7,565 bases of DNA from CAYMLL01 sp964390645 (GCA_964390645.1 CAYMLL010000334.1:1-7565), one strand, 5' to 3'. Positions 1 through 5,997 are shown, counted from the stretch's first letter. The notes: generated by a model not told the origin, from the letters alone. Program-made: numbers and translations.

Positions 1-1
1 C

Positions 2-277
2 AAGTACCTCGAAAAGGGCCGTCCGATCTTCCTGCAAGGCCGGCTGGTTCTCGACCAGTGGGAGCAGGACGGACAGCGTCGCAGCAAGCTCAAGGTCGTC
101 GGGGAGAACTTTCAGTTTATCGACAGCCGAGGCGGGGGTGCCCCCCGAGCGGGAGAGGCCGTCGAAGGCGGCTCGGTGAAGCCGCCCCCGGTGTATGACT
201 ATCCTTCGACGAGTGGTGGTCCTTCCGGAACTCCTCCCGGCGTCGACCCGCTCGCAGACAGTGAGATTCCATTCTGA
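2..277 (+). CDS. ssb: Single-stranded DNA-binding protein, C-terminal part (5' end outside window)
   Basis: The reading frame is open from the left edge to the TGA at 275-277 and gives 91 residues. The first ~42 residues (KYLEKGRPIFLQGRL, then WEQDGQRRSKLKVV and a GENFQFI end) match the last strands of the SSB OB fold, including the conserved G-R-L and W-E turns. A Gly/Pro/Ser-rich flexible linker of about 45 residues follows. The protein ends in DSEIPF, the acidic tip with terminal Pro-Phe that SSB proteins use to recruit replication and repair partners. SSB coats single-stranded DNA during replication, recombination and repair. It lies upstream of rplI and dnaB, as in many rpsF-ssb-rplI-dnaB clusters. 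The N-terminal half of the OB fold is cut off by the window edge. Identification is firm. Confidence 0.95.
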   Translation, partial: KYLEKGRPIFLQGRLVLDQWEQDGQRRSKLKVVGENFQFIDSRGGGAPRAGEAVEGGSVKPPPVYDYPSTSGGPSGTPPGVDPLADSEIPF

Positions 278-283
278 GAACCG

Positions 284-295
284 GCGTTCGAACGC
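284..295. repeat. 12-bp perfect palindrome just after ssb
   Basis: GCGTTCGAACGC is identical to its reverse complement. It starts 7 nt after the ssb stop and is flanked on both sides by GAGAAC (276-281 and 296-301). It could be a protein-binding site or chance in GC-rich DNA. There is no T-tract, so it is not a terminator. Confidence 0.35.
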
Positions 296-338
296 GAGAA
301 CGACAGCCAGTCCGACGCATTCACACACATTCATACGG

Positions 339-387
339 GGTTCGCCGGGTCGCCGCGGAGCACAGTAGCGGGGCGGCCCGGCGGACT
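339..387 (+). promoter_or_regulatory. Long GC-rich hairpin in the rplI leader
   Basis: Bases 339-354 (GGTTCGCCGGGTCGCC) pair with 372-387 (GGCGGCCCGGCGGACT) over 16 consecutive positions: 13 Watson-Crick and 3 G-U pairs, with a 17-nt loop. The structure ends 7 nt before the rplI ATG at 395. The only purine-rich stretch that could serve as a ribosome binding site (GGCGGA, 380-385) lies inside its 3' arm. The pairing is seen directly. A role in controlling bL9 translation, or in ending ssb transcription, is inference. There is no T-tract after the stem, so an intrinsic terminator is unlikely. Confidence 0.55.
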
Positions 388-394
388 GAGAATC

Positions 395-922
395 ATGAAG
401 CTACTGCTGCAACGCAATATCGACAAGCTCGGCAGGATCGGGGACATCGTTGACGTCGCCGCGGGATACGGTCGCAACTATCTGTTGCCGAAACGCCTCG
501 CCGTCGAGATTACGCCGGACAATCTGGCGCGCTTCGAGAGCATGAAGCGTAAGTTGATCGCGCTCGAGGAGGAGACCAAGGGCAAGTTTCAAGTCCTCGC
601 CAAGGAGCTCGAGAAGGCGTCGTGCACAATCATCGCGAACGCCAGCGAGGAGGGGCATCTCTATGGCTCCGTCGGCGCTCGGGAGATCTCCCAGCAGTTT
701 GCCGTGGAGGGCCTCGAGATCGATCCGAAGTGTGTTCTCCTGGAGGAGCCGATCAAGGATCTCGGCATTTACAAGGTCGCCGTTCGATTGCACACCGATG
801 TCGAATGTGAGGCCAAGGTCTGGGTCGTCAAGGGGGATGACGGTGCCGGTGGTGAGGACGCTGGCGCGGCGACCGCGGCAGCCGTGGCCGCTGACGAAGT
901 GGGCGAGTACGACGGAGACTGA
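395..922 (+). CDS. rplI: 50S ribosomal protein bL9
   Basis: bL9 binds 23S rRNA near the base of the L1 stalk of the large subunit and helps keep reading frame. The 175-residue product starts MKLLLQRNIDKLG and carries the L9 signature at residues 13-40 (G13, G16, V21, G24-Y25, N28-Y29-L30). Arg34 replaces the Gly usually found there. A charged connecting helix follows at about 41-75, then the C-terminal domain with EEGHLYGSV (86-94) and an IKDLGIYKVAVRLH stretch near 120-133. E. coli bL9 has about 149 residues; this one has an extra tail (about 147-175) rich in Gly, Ala, Asp and Glu that looks disordered. The ATG matches the family start. No clean Shine-Dalgarno is visible, and the leader is folded into the hairpin at 339-387. 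The next gene is dnaB, 306 bp away. rpsR, often found just before rplI, is not between ssb and rplI. Confidence 0.97.
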   Translation: MKLLLQRNIDKLGRIGDIVDVAAGYGRNYLLPKRLAVEITPDNLARFESMKRKLIALEEETKGKFQVLAKELEKASCTIIANASEEGHLYGSVGAREISQQFAVEGLEIDPKCVLLEEPIKDLGIYKVAVRLHTDVECEAKVWVVKGDDGAGGEDAGAATAAAVAADEVGEYDGD

Positions 923-993
923 GGGCCTCTTGGAGAGCGGTTCCGGGTGAGGACTCGAGCTCTCTTCCGCGGGGTCGAGACATTGGAACGGAG

Positions 994-1018
994 GGCGTTG
1001 CCGGTTTCTGGCAACGCC
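994..1018 (+). other. Perfect 9-bp stem-loop in the rplI-dnaB gap
   Basis: GGCGTTGCC (994-1002) and GGCAACGCC (1010-1018) are exact reverse complements around the 7-nt loop GGTTTCT. The hairpin lies about 70 nt after the bL9 stop. No T-run follows, so a factor-independent terminator is not supported; a pause site, RNA-stabilising 3' end or leader element is possible. The rest of the 306-base gap (923-1228) shows no supportable gene. One frame stays open from a GTG at 947 to 1153, but it has no ribosome binding site or recognisable product. Confidence 0.5.
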
Positions 1019-1182
1019 GAGCCGAAGCCGAATGGCCGCTCTCGCGACGGATCGACGCGGTCACGGGAGTTACCTGGACCGATTCGGGCTCGCCGCGGGG
1101 GGGCGGTCTCCGGCTGGGTCTTCGAGGATCGGGATTCGCTGGCGGACTGGTAGCTGTCGTCGGTGACTCGAACCCGGCAGAC

Positions 1183-1196
1183 CCCGGCACGCCGGG
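1183..1196 (+). other. Short GC hairpin upstream of dnaB
   Basis: CCCGG (1183-1187) and CCGGG (1192-1196) form a 5-bp stem with a CACG loop, ending 32 nt before the dnaB start chosen here. It is a small structure in very GC-rich sequence and may be incidental. Confidence 0.25.
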
Positions 1197-1228
1197 CGGG
1201 CTGCGAGCGAGGAAGTGAGGTCGACGAC

Positions 1229-2557
1229 GTGAGTGAACGTAAGCTGCCGCACAGTCTGGAGGCGGAGCAGAGCGTGCTCGGCGCTCTCCTGGTCGACCTG
1301 GAGGCCGCGTGCGGCGTCTTCCAGATCCTCGCTCCGGACGACTTCTACAGTCCTCGACACGCTCGGATCTTCTCGGCGATGCAGGATCTCTCCGACAAGC
1401 ACTCGGTGTTTGACGAGGTGATGCTCCAAGAGGAGCTGGAGAAACGGCGCGAGCTCGAGACGACCGGGGGGCTTCCTTACCTCGACGAGCTCATCGAGCG
1501 CCTTCCGGCTGCGTCGAACGCCGACTACTACGCGCGCATCGTTCGCGACAAGGGTGTGCTGCGCAAGCTGCACGAGACGTGTGGGGATATCGTCGAGGGC
1601 GTCTACGAGTCCGAATTGCCGGCGCAGGAACAGCAGGACCGTGCCGAACAGCTGGTCGCCGAGGTCGGGAAGATCGGCTCGGGGCGTGATTTCGTACCCA
1701 TTCGCGAGGTTATCGACGAGCAGTTCGAGCGCCTCGACTCGCCCGGCGAGAAGGGGTCGATTTACACGACCTATGGCGACCTCGACGCGATGACGACGGG
1801 GCTCCATCCCGCGGAGCTCATCATCGTTGCGGGTCGTCCGAGCATGGGGAAGACGACCTTCTGCATGAACGTCGTGCAGCACGTCGCGGCGGACGGCAAG
1901 GCGGTGGCGATCTTCAGTCTCGAAGTGTCTCGCGATCAGCTGGTTCAGAATCTTCTTTGCACGTTCTCGAGAATCGATGCGCACCGTCTTCGCAAGCGTA
2001 CGCTGTCGGAGCAGGACTGGCTGCAGCTCACGACCGGCGCGGGGCAGCTGCGCCAGGCGCCGATTTTCATCGATGACACGCCCGGACTGACACCGCTGGC
2101 CCTGCGTGCCAAAGCGCGTCGGTTGCACAGCCGCCACCCGCTCGATCTGATTGTCATCGACTATCTCCAGCTGATGGAGGGGGCCGGCGGCCAGGAGAGC
2201 CGGCAGCAGGAGATTTCGACGATCTCTCGCTCGATCAAGGGGCTCGGTCGTGAACTCGACATCCCGGTGATCGCGATCTCGCAGCTCAGCCGCGGTGTCG
2301 AGAGCCGGGAGGGGCACAAGCCCCGCCTCTCGGATCTGCGGGAATCCGGGGCCATCGAGCAGGACGCCGATCTCGTGCTCCTCCTCTACCGCGAGGAGTA
2401 CTACAAGCCGGAGAAGGAGGAGGCGCGGGGCAAGGCCGAGGTCATCATCGCCAAGCAGCGCAACGGGCCGACCGGCTCGGTGCATCTTCAGTTCACCGCG
2501 AATTGCATGCGCTTCGAGAACCTCGCCACGCAGCAGTTCTCCGAGGAGATGTACTGA
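1229..2557 (+). CDS. dnaB: Replicative DNA helicase DnaB
   Basis: DnaB is the hexameric, ATP-driven 5'-3' helicase that unwinds the chromosome ahead of the replisome. From the GTG at 1229 the product is 442 residues, close to the usual 440-470. The N-terminal helical domain begins SERKLPHSLEAEQSVLGALL. In the RecA-like domain I see Walker A GRPSMGKT (202-209, Lys208), FSLE (229-232, the catalytic Glu), Walker B VIDYLQ with Asp311, SQLSR (351-355), RLSDLRESGAIEQDAD (366-381), and KQRNGPTG (409-416), which supplies the Lys/Arg finger. All catalytic motifs are intact and there is no intein, although DnaB is a common intein host. A longer frame opens at GTG 1163, but the 1229 start gives the family N terminus and has purine-rich GGAAGTGAGG (1211-1220) 8 nt upstream. 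The neighbouring ssb and rplI are its common companions. Confidence 0.97.
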   Translation: MSERKLPHSLEAEQSVLGALLVDLEAACGVFQILAPDDFYSPRHARIFSAMQDLSDKHSVFDEVMLQEELEKRRELETTGGLPYLDELIERLPAASNADYYARIVRDKGVLRKLHETCGDIVEGVYESELPAQEQQDRAEQLVAEVGKIGSGRDFVPIREVIDEQFERLDSPGEKGSIYTTYGDLDAMTTGLHPAELIIVAGRPSMGKTTFCMNVVQHVAADGKAVAIFSLEVSRDQLVQNLLCTFSRIDAHRLRKRTLSEQDWLQLTTGAGQLRQAPIFIDDTPGLTPLALRAKARRLHSRHPLDLIVIDYLQLMEGAGGQESRQQEISTISRSIKGLGRELDIPVIAISQLSRGVESREGHKPRLSDLRESGAIEQDADLVLLLYREEYYKPEKEEARGKAEVIIAKQRNGPTGSVHLQFTANCMRFENLATQQFSEEMY

Positions 2558-2764
2558 TGCCGGCGGGCTGACCGATCCGGGTCCTTTCCGTCGCCGTTTC
2601 CGCGATTGTGGCCGGTACCGTAACCTCCGCCAGACCGCTTGCGGCGGCGGGGCTTTCTCCGCGTCCGGGGTTCTCTCCATTCGAGGGGCGGCGTCGGCAC
2701 GACTCCTGGACGAGCCGCTGACAGGCGGACGTTTCTCGCGCGAGGTCTTTCCCGGGCTTCGAGT

Positions 2765-2782
2765 AAACGACGTATGTCGTTT
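2765..2782. promoter_or_regulatory. Operator-like inverted repeat upstream of the OmpH-like gene
   Basis: AAACGAC (2765-2771) and GTCGTTT (2776-2782) are perfect 7-bp half-sites around GTAT, an 18-bp dyad of the size bound by dimeric regulators. It lies in the only relatively AT-rich patch of the 406-base gap after dnaB (2558-2963), about 55 bp before a -10-like box. As RNA it would also form a 7-bp hairpin, but with only three Ts after it (within the arm) it is a poor terminator. The rest of the gap holds no convincing gene. It has an 8-bp palindrome CGGTACCG at 2613-2620 and a GC-rich stretch near 2627-2655. Confidence 0.4.
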
Positions 2783-2837
2783 CAAGGGCGTTGCTTATGT
2801 GCCATTGAATTGGCTTTTCGCCGGTCCTTGTTGACGG

Positions 2838-2843
2838 TACAAT
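2838..2843 (+). promoter_or_regulatory. Possible -10 box (TACAAT) for the OmpH-lpx genes
   Basis: TACAAT differs from the sigma-70 -10 consensus at one base and stands out in GC-rich sequence. The hexamer 17 bp upstream (TTTTCG, 2815-2820) is a poor -35. A good TTGACG (2831-2836) sits too close to pair with it. The site is 120 bp upstream of the OmpH-like start and 55 bp downstream of the dyad at 2765-2782. A promoter somewhere here is plausible; this exact box is a guess. Confidence 0.3.
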
Positions 2844-2963
2844 GTGCCGCTTCACGCGCGAGTAAGCTACACGAGTTGGTCTTCTCTGCCGGACAGGACT
2901 TGCGGAGGCTCGAATCTCGCCGAGCTGACTTCCGGGGGGCCGACCGCAGAGTGGAGAGAGCGT

Positions 2964-3554
2964 ATGCGAACGTTACGCTGGCCGATGGTCCTGCTGATAC
3001 TGGGCCTGCTGGGGACTTCGGGAGGGCTGTTCTTTGCCGGAGCACAGGCGATTACGCGCTTCCTGCCACCGAGGACCGCGGTCGTCGATATCACGGCGAT
3101 CTTCGACAGCTACCAGAAGCGGGAGGACCGTGCCGGGGAGCTGAAGAAGCAGTACGACGTCGTGATCCAGGGGCTGCAGAACCTGAAGGATCAGCGCGAG
3201 CTGCTCGAGGTCGAGATGAAGGACCTGAAGCCGACCAGCGAGACCTTCCAGAAGAAGGGCCTGGAGCTGATCCAGATCGGAGCGAGAATCAAGGAGATCC
3301 AGGACTCGGAGGGCGCGGAATTCCAGAAGAAACGTTCCGCCTTTCTTGACGAGATCCGCAAGGAGATCCAGCACGAGATCAAGGTGGTCGCCGAGGCCAC
3401 GGAGCTCGACCTGGTGCTCGAGAAGACGTTTTCGGCAGAAGGTCCGCGGGCCGGCGTGGAACTCCACTGGGCGATCGTCCACTTCGCGAAACCGGAGTTC
3501 GACATCACCAAGACGGTCACCGATCGTCTGAACGAGAGGTACAGGAGACCCTGA
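2964..3554 (+). CDS. OmpH/Skp-like periplasmic chaperone
   Basis: OmpH/Skp proteins hold unfolded outer-membrane proteins in the periplasm on their way to the BAM complex. From the ATG at 2964 the product has 196 residues. Residues 1-6 are basic (MRTLRW), a hydrophobic stretch runs from about 7 to 25, and AQA (27-29) is a good signal peptidase I site, so export is predicted. After cleavage, RTAVVDITAIFDSYQKRED (about 37-55) resembles the conserved OmpH N-terminal strand. A long charged helical stretch (about 50-145) fits the coiled-coil arms, and a C-terminal strand region follows. Purine-rich GGAGAGAG (2953-2960) just upstream supports this start over the longer frame that begins at 2844 and lacks a signal. 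Skp genes commonly adjoin lpx genes, as here. Similarity is by fold pattern rather than strong sequence identity. Confidence 0.8.
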   Translation: MRTLRWPMVLLILGLLGTSGGLFFAGAQAITRFLPPRTAVVDITAIFDSYQKREDRAGELKKQYDVVIQGLQNLKDQRELLEVEMKDLKPTSETFQKKGLELIQIGARIKEIQDSEGAEFQKKRSAFLDEIRKEIQHEIKVVAEATELDLVLEKTFSAEGPRAGVELHWAIVHFAKPEFDITKTVTDRLNERYRRP

Positions 3555-3590
3555 TCCGGGAGAGCGGATCGGCGTTTTGCGGTGTTTTTT
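3551..3590 (+). terminator. Weak intrinsic terminator candidate after the OmpH-like gene
   Basis: GATCCG (3553-3558) pairs with CGGATC (3565-3570) around the loop GGAGAG. C3551-G3572 and a T-G pair extend the stem to 8 bp. Two T-tracts follow: TTTT at 3575-3578 and TTTTTT at 3585-3590. The stem includes the gene's own stop codon. The distance from stem to the longer T-run makes it imperfect, so partial read-through to lpxC is likely. Confidence 0.4.
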
Positions 3591-3639
3591 GGGGGCGGGC
3601 GGGACGTTCGGAGGCGACCCCCTTTCCTGCTGCCCGTCA

Positions 3640-3653
3640 AGGAAGTGCTTCCT
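3640..3653 (+). promoter_or_regulatory. Small inverted repeat covering a Shine-Dalgarno sequence
   Basis: AGGAAG (3640-3645) is mirrored by CTTCCT (3648-3653), immediately before an ATG at 3654. If folded, the 5-bp stem with loop GTGC would hide the AAGGAAG ribosome binding site of the small upstream ORF. Function is inferred only. Confidence 0.35.
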
Positions 3654-3791
3654 ATGCGAGCGCGAGTGATTTCGTCAGAGATCGAGACACCACAGGGGTG
3701 GCGACGGGGCGTACTGTCGAGTTGCGAGGGCGAGGAGACCGGGCCGGCCGGTCGCCTCGGGGCCAGGTTGACGATCTCGACGTTCTGCTGA
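3654..3791 (+). CDS. Possible 45-residue upstream ORF / leader peptide before lpxC
   Basis: I do not recognise this product. It begins MRARVISSEIETPQGW and ends LTISTFC, with no signal peptide, membrane segment or known motif. Two things favour translation. AAGGAAG (3639-3645) lies 8 nt before its ATG. Its TGA ends just 4 nt before the lpxC ATG, while lpxC has no visible Shine-Dalgarno of its own, which would suit translational coupling. Against it are the short length, the unremarkable composition, and the ease with which GC-rich sequence stays open. The same frame extends to a GTG at 3582, but without a ribosome binding site. A hairpin at 3731-3759 lies inside it. Treat it as a candidate only. 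Confidence 0.3.
   Translation: MRARVISSEIETPQGWRRGVLSSCEGEETGPAGRLGARLTISTFC
3731..3759 (+). promoter_or_regulatory. Strong hairpin in the lpxC leader
   Basis: CGAGGAGACCGG (3731-3742) pairs with CCGGTCGCCTCG (3748-3759) over 11 of 12 positions around a GCCGG loop; the only mismatch is A3736 opposite G3754. It ends 36 nt before the lpxC ATG and has no T-tract, so it is more likely a leader structure than a terminator. Any role in setting LpxC levels is inference. Confidence 0.45.
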
Positions 3792-3795
3792 GCGT

Positions 3796-5097
3796 ATGAC
3801 GTTGCAACGAACGGTCAAAGGCAGCACGCGGCTCTGCGGTGTGGGGCTTCACACCGGTGCCGATGTCCGGATGGAGGTGGTTCCCGCGCCGCCGGACAGC
3901 GGGATCGTCTTCGTGCGCACGGATCTCTGCGGCAGCCCGCGTGTCGAGGCTTGCCTCGGCAACTTCGGCAGCCGGCCACGTCGTACGGCCATCGTCGACG
4001 GCGCCGCCGAGGTTCACACGATCGAGCACCTGATGGCGACGTTCTACGCGATGGGTGTCCAGAACGCCGAGGTTCGTCTCGACGCGCCCGAGTTGCCGGG
4101 ACTCGACGGCAGCGCGCTGCCGTTCTACGAGGCGCTCCGGGCGGTCGGCGTCGAGGATCAGGATCGCCCGGCACGTGAGATTCGGCCTGTCGTACCGGTG
4201 GCGGTGTCCGATGGCGGCGCCAGTGCTGCCGCTCTCGGACGCGATGGCGGTCTGCGTATCGCCTACACGCTAGATTACGACTCACCCCTTATCGGGACAC
4301 AGTTCCTGAGACTCGATATCGACGAGGAGACCTTCGCGCGGGAGATCGCGCCTGCACGGACCTTCGTGCTTCTGGAGGAGGTCGACGCGCTCCAGGCGGT
4401 CGGGCTCGGGAAGGGCGCTTCGACGGAGAACACGCTGGTGCTCGGACCGGACGGCGTCCTCGACAACGAGTTGCGTTTCGACGACGAGTTCGTTCGCCAC
4501 AAGATCCTGGATCTCATCGGCGACCTCTACCTGACGGCAGGTCACATCTCGGCGGAGGTCGTCGCGACGCGCAGCGGGCACAGCCTGAACGTGCGCCTCG
4601 CGCAGGCCCTGTCCCTCCAGAGCGATAACTTGCGCCCGTTGCCCGTGGTGACGCCGCGAAAGCCGCTGGACGTGCGGTCCATTCAGGGCATTTTGCCCCA
4701 TCGCTATCCGCTGCTGCTGCTCGACCGCGTGACGGAAATTACCGACGGGCGTCTGGCGCGAGGTGTCAAGTGCGTTACCGCCAACGAGGAGTTCTTCAGC
4801 GGGCACTTTCCCGGCCGACCGATTATGCCGGGGGTTCTGATTGTCGAGGCGATGGCCCAGCTGGGGGGGGTGCTGCTGAAGAGTCATGAGGCGAACCGGA
4901 GCGTCGACGCCTACCTGCTTTCACTCGACCGAGTGAAGTTCCGCAGGCCCGTCGTGCCAGGGGACCGGCTCGACCTGGAAGCCGAGGTGAAGAGGATGAG
5001 GCCGAGTTCCGCCCACGTGACGGGCCGCGCGCTTGTCGACGGGGTCGTGGTCTCGGAAGCGGAGATCCGCTACGCGTTGATTCCCTCCGAGCATTAG
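3796..5097 (+). CDS. lpxC/fabZ: Bifunctional LpxC deacetylase / FabZ hydroxyacyl-ACP dehydratase fusion
   Basis: The 433-residue protein joins two enzymes. Residues 1 to about 280 are LpxC, the zinc enzyme that removes acetate from UDP-3-O-acyl-GlcNAc, the committed step of lipid A synthesis. It shows GVGLHTG (15-21), the TIEHLM motif with Glu77 (base) and zinc ligand His78, RHKILDLIGDL with ligands His235 and Asp239, and SGHSLN with His262. After a short Pro-rich linker, residues about 291-433 are FabZ, which dehydrates 3-hydroxyacyl-ACP in fatty acid synthesis. It shows LPHRYPLLLLDRV (300-312), the GHFPGRPIMPG stretch with catalytic His337, and EAMAQ with Glu351. Every catalytic residue I checked is present, so both halves look active. 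Such fusions are known, notably in Bacteroidota. Joining them puts two users of the hydroxyacyl-ACP pool in one polypeptide. The ATG gives MTLQRTVKG, aligning with the family start, though no Shine-Dalgarno is visible. lpxA follows closely. Confidence 0.96.
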   Translation: MTLQRTVKGSTRLCGVGLHTGADVRMEVVPAPPDSGIVFVRTDLCGSPRVEACLGNFGSRPRRTAIVDGAAEVHTIEHLMATFYAMGVQNAEVRLDAPELPGLDGSALPFYEALRAVGVEDQDRPAREIRPVVPVAVSDGGASAAALGRDGGLRIAYTLDYDSPLIGTQFLRLDIDEETFAREIAPARTFVLLEEVDALQAVGLGKGASTENTLVLGPDGVLDNELRFDDEFVRHKILDLIGDLYLTAGHISAEVVATRSGHSLNVRLAQALSLQSDNLRPLPVVTPRKPLDVRSIQGILPHRYPLLLLDRVTEITDGRLARGVKCVTANEEFFSGHFPGRPIMPGVLIVEAMAQLGGVLLKSHEANRSVDAYLLSLDRVKFRRPVVPGDRLDLEAEVKRMRPSSAHVTGRALVDGVVVSEAEIRYALIPSEH

Positions 5098-5123
5098 GCG
5101 ATAGCAGAGGCGCTACACGAGCC

Positions 5124-5945
5124 GTGTTTTGGTCGTCGAGAAAGTCTGTAGATTTCGGGTACCAGTTCGAGAACGTGTCGATCCATCCGACTGCCGAGAT
5201 CGGCGAGGATGTCGAGATTGGCCCGTTTTCGGTGATCGGACCGGGCTGTCAGATCGGTGATGGGTGCCGGCTGCACAATAACGTCACGATCGTCACCGAT
5301 ACCGTTCTCGGGCGCGGCAACGAGATCTTTCCGGGCGCCGTTCTCGGTGCCGACCCACAGGACCGGAAGTACGAGGGCGAGCCGAGCAGGCTCTTCATCG
5401 GCGACGCCAACATCATCCGGGAGCACGTGACGATTCACAGTGGAACCCGGCTGGGCGGCGGCAAGACGGTCATCGGCTCCCGCAACCTGCTGATGGCCGG
5501 GTGTCATGTCGCGCACGACTGTGTTCTGCAGGACGGTATTATCGTCGCGAACAACGTGCTGCTGGGCGGTCATGTCCACGTCGAGAGCTTCGCGAACCTC
5601 GGTGGCATGGCGGCGGTTCACCACTTCGCCACCGTGGGCAAGCAGTCGTTCGTGGGCGGCATGTCACGCGTCAATCAGGACGTGCCGCCGTTCATGCTCC
5701 TGGAGGGCAGCCCGTGTCGAGTTCGCACGATCAATACGGTCGGCTTGCGGCGGCGCGGTGCTACCGACCATACCCTGGTGGCGCTCAAGAAGGCCTACCG
5801 CATTCTCTATCGCCAGGGTTTTCCGCGCGGTGAGAGCTTGAAATTGCTCGAAGGGCTTTACGGTGGTGTCGAGGAGGTCCGCTACTTGGCATCCTTTCTT
5901 CGTCGGACACAGAGTGGCGACCAGGGGAGGGCACGGCAGCCTTGA
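5124..5945 (+). CDS. lpxA: UDP-N-acetylglucosamine O-acyltransferase LpxA
   Basis: LpxA starts lipid A synthesis in the cytoplasm by moving a 3-hydroxyacyl chain from ACP to UDP-GlcNAc. The protein shows the left-handed beta-helix hexapeptide pattern from HPTAEIGEDVEIGPF (21-35) to about 190, then a C-terminal helical domain. Counting from GTG 5124 (273 residues), CHVAHDC (127-133) contains catalytic His131 (E. coli His125). His128, His150 and His166 match E. coli His122, His144 and His160. Gly179 matches Gly173, the residue that lets E. coli LpxA take C14 chains. The start is uncertain. GTG 5124 has GAGG (5107-5110) rather far upstream. GTG 5175 would give 256 residues beginning at SIHPTA, nearer the family length, and the intervening codons look atypical. 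The gene begins 26 bp after lpxC-fabZ, so co-transcription is likely. Confidence 0.95.
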   Translation: MFWSSRKSVDFGYQFENVSIHPTAEIGEDVEIGPFSVIGPGCQIGDGCRLHNNVTIVTDTVLGRGNEIFPGAVLGADPQDRKYEGEPSRLFIGDANIIREHVTIHSGTRLGGGKTVIGSRNLLMAGCHVAHDCVLQDGIIVANNVLLGGHVHVESFANLGGMAAVHHFATVGKQSFVGGMSRVNQDVPPFMLLEGSPCRVRTINTVGLRRRGATDHTLVALKKAYRILYRQGFPRGESLKLLEGLYGGVEEVRYLASFLRRTQSGDQGRARQP

Positions 5946-5997
5946 CCCTGTCTCCGTTCCCCGCTGTGCCCGGACTGAGGCGCTCGGAGCCAAAACG

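Noticed and set aside
947..1153. 68-residue + strand ORF between rplI and dnaB
   Set aside because: GTG start with no ribosome binding site, no recognisable product, and an internal perfect hairpin. Openness alone is weak evidence at this GC content.
1160..1182. tRNA T-arm-like string on the minus strand (GGGTTCGAGTC)
   Set aside because: The flanking bases do not form the 5-bp T stem, and no anticodon arm or acceptor stem could be placed around it.
1070..2785. 571-residue open frame on the minus strand opposite dnaB
   Set aside because: It is an antisense shadow of a GC-rich gene. dnaB on the + strand has every family motif, and the antisense product is Arg-rich with no recognisable domain.
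2295..2834. 179-residue + strand ORF overlapping the end of dnaB, and similar frames at 2639-3349
   Set aside because: They run out of frame through well-supported genes and are Ser/Arg-rich shadow translations with no domain.
2844..2963. 40-residue N-terminal extension of the OmpH-like protein
   Set aside because: The signal peptide and ribosome binding site fit the ATG at 2964. The extension would bury the signal sequence internally.
4281..4887. Long minus-strand ORFs opposite lpxC-fabZ
   Set aside because: They are antisense shadows. The + strand protein has complete active sites of both enzymes.
5863..5997. 45-residue N-terminal extension of the oxidoreductase overlapping lpxA
   Set aside because: ATG 5998 has a well-spaced GGAG and places the Rossmann motif at the usual distance from the N terminus. 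The extension has no family similarity.
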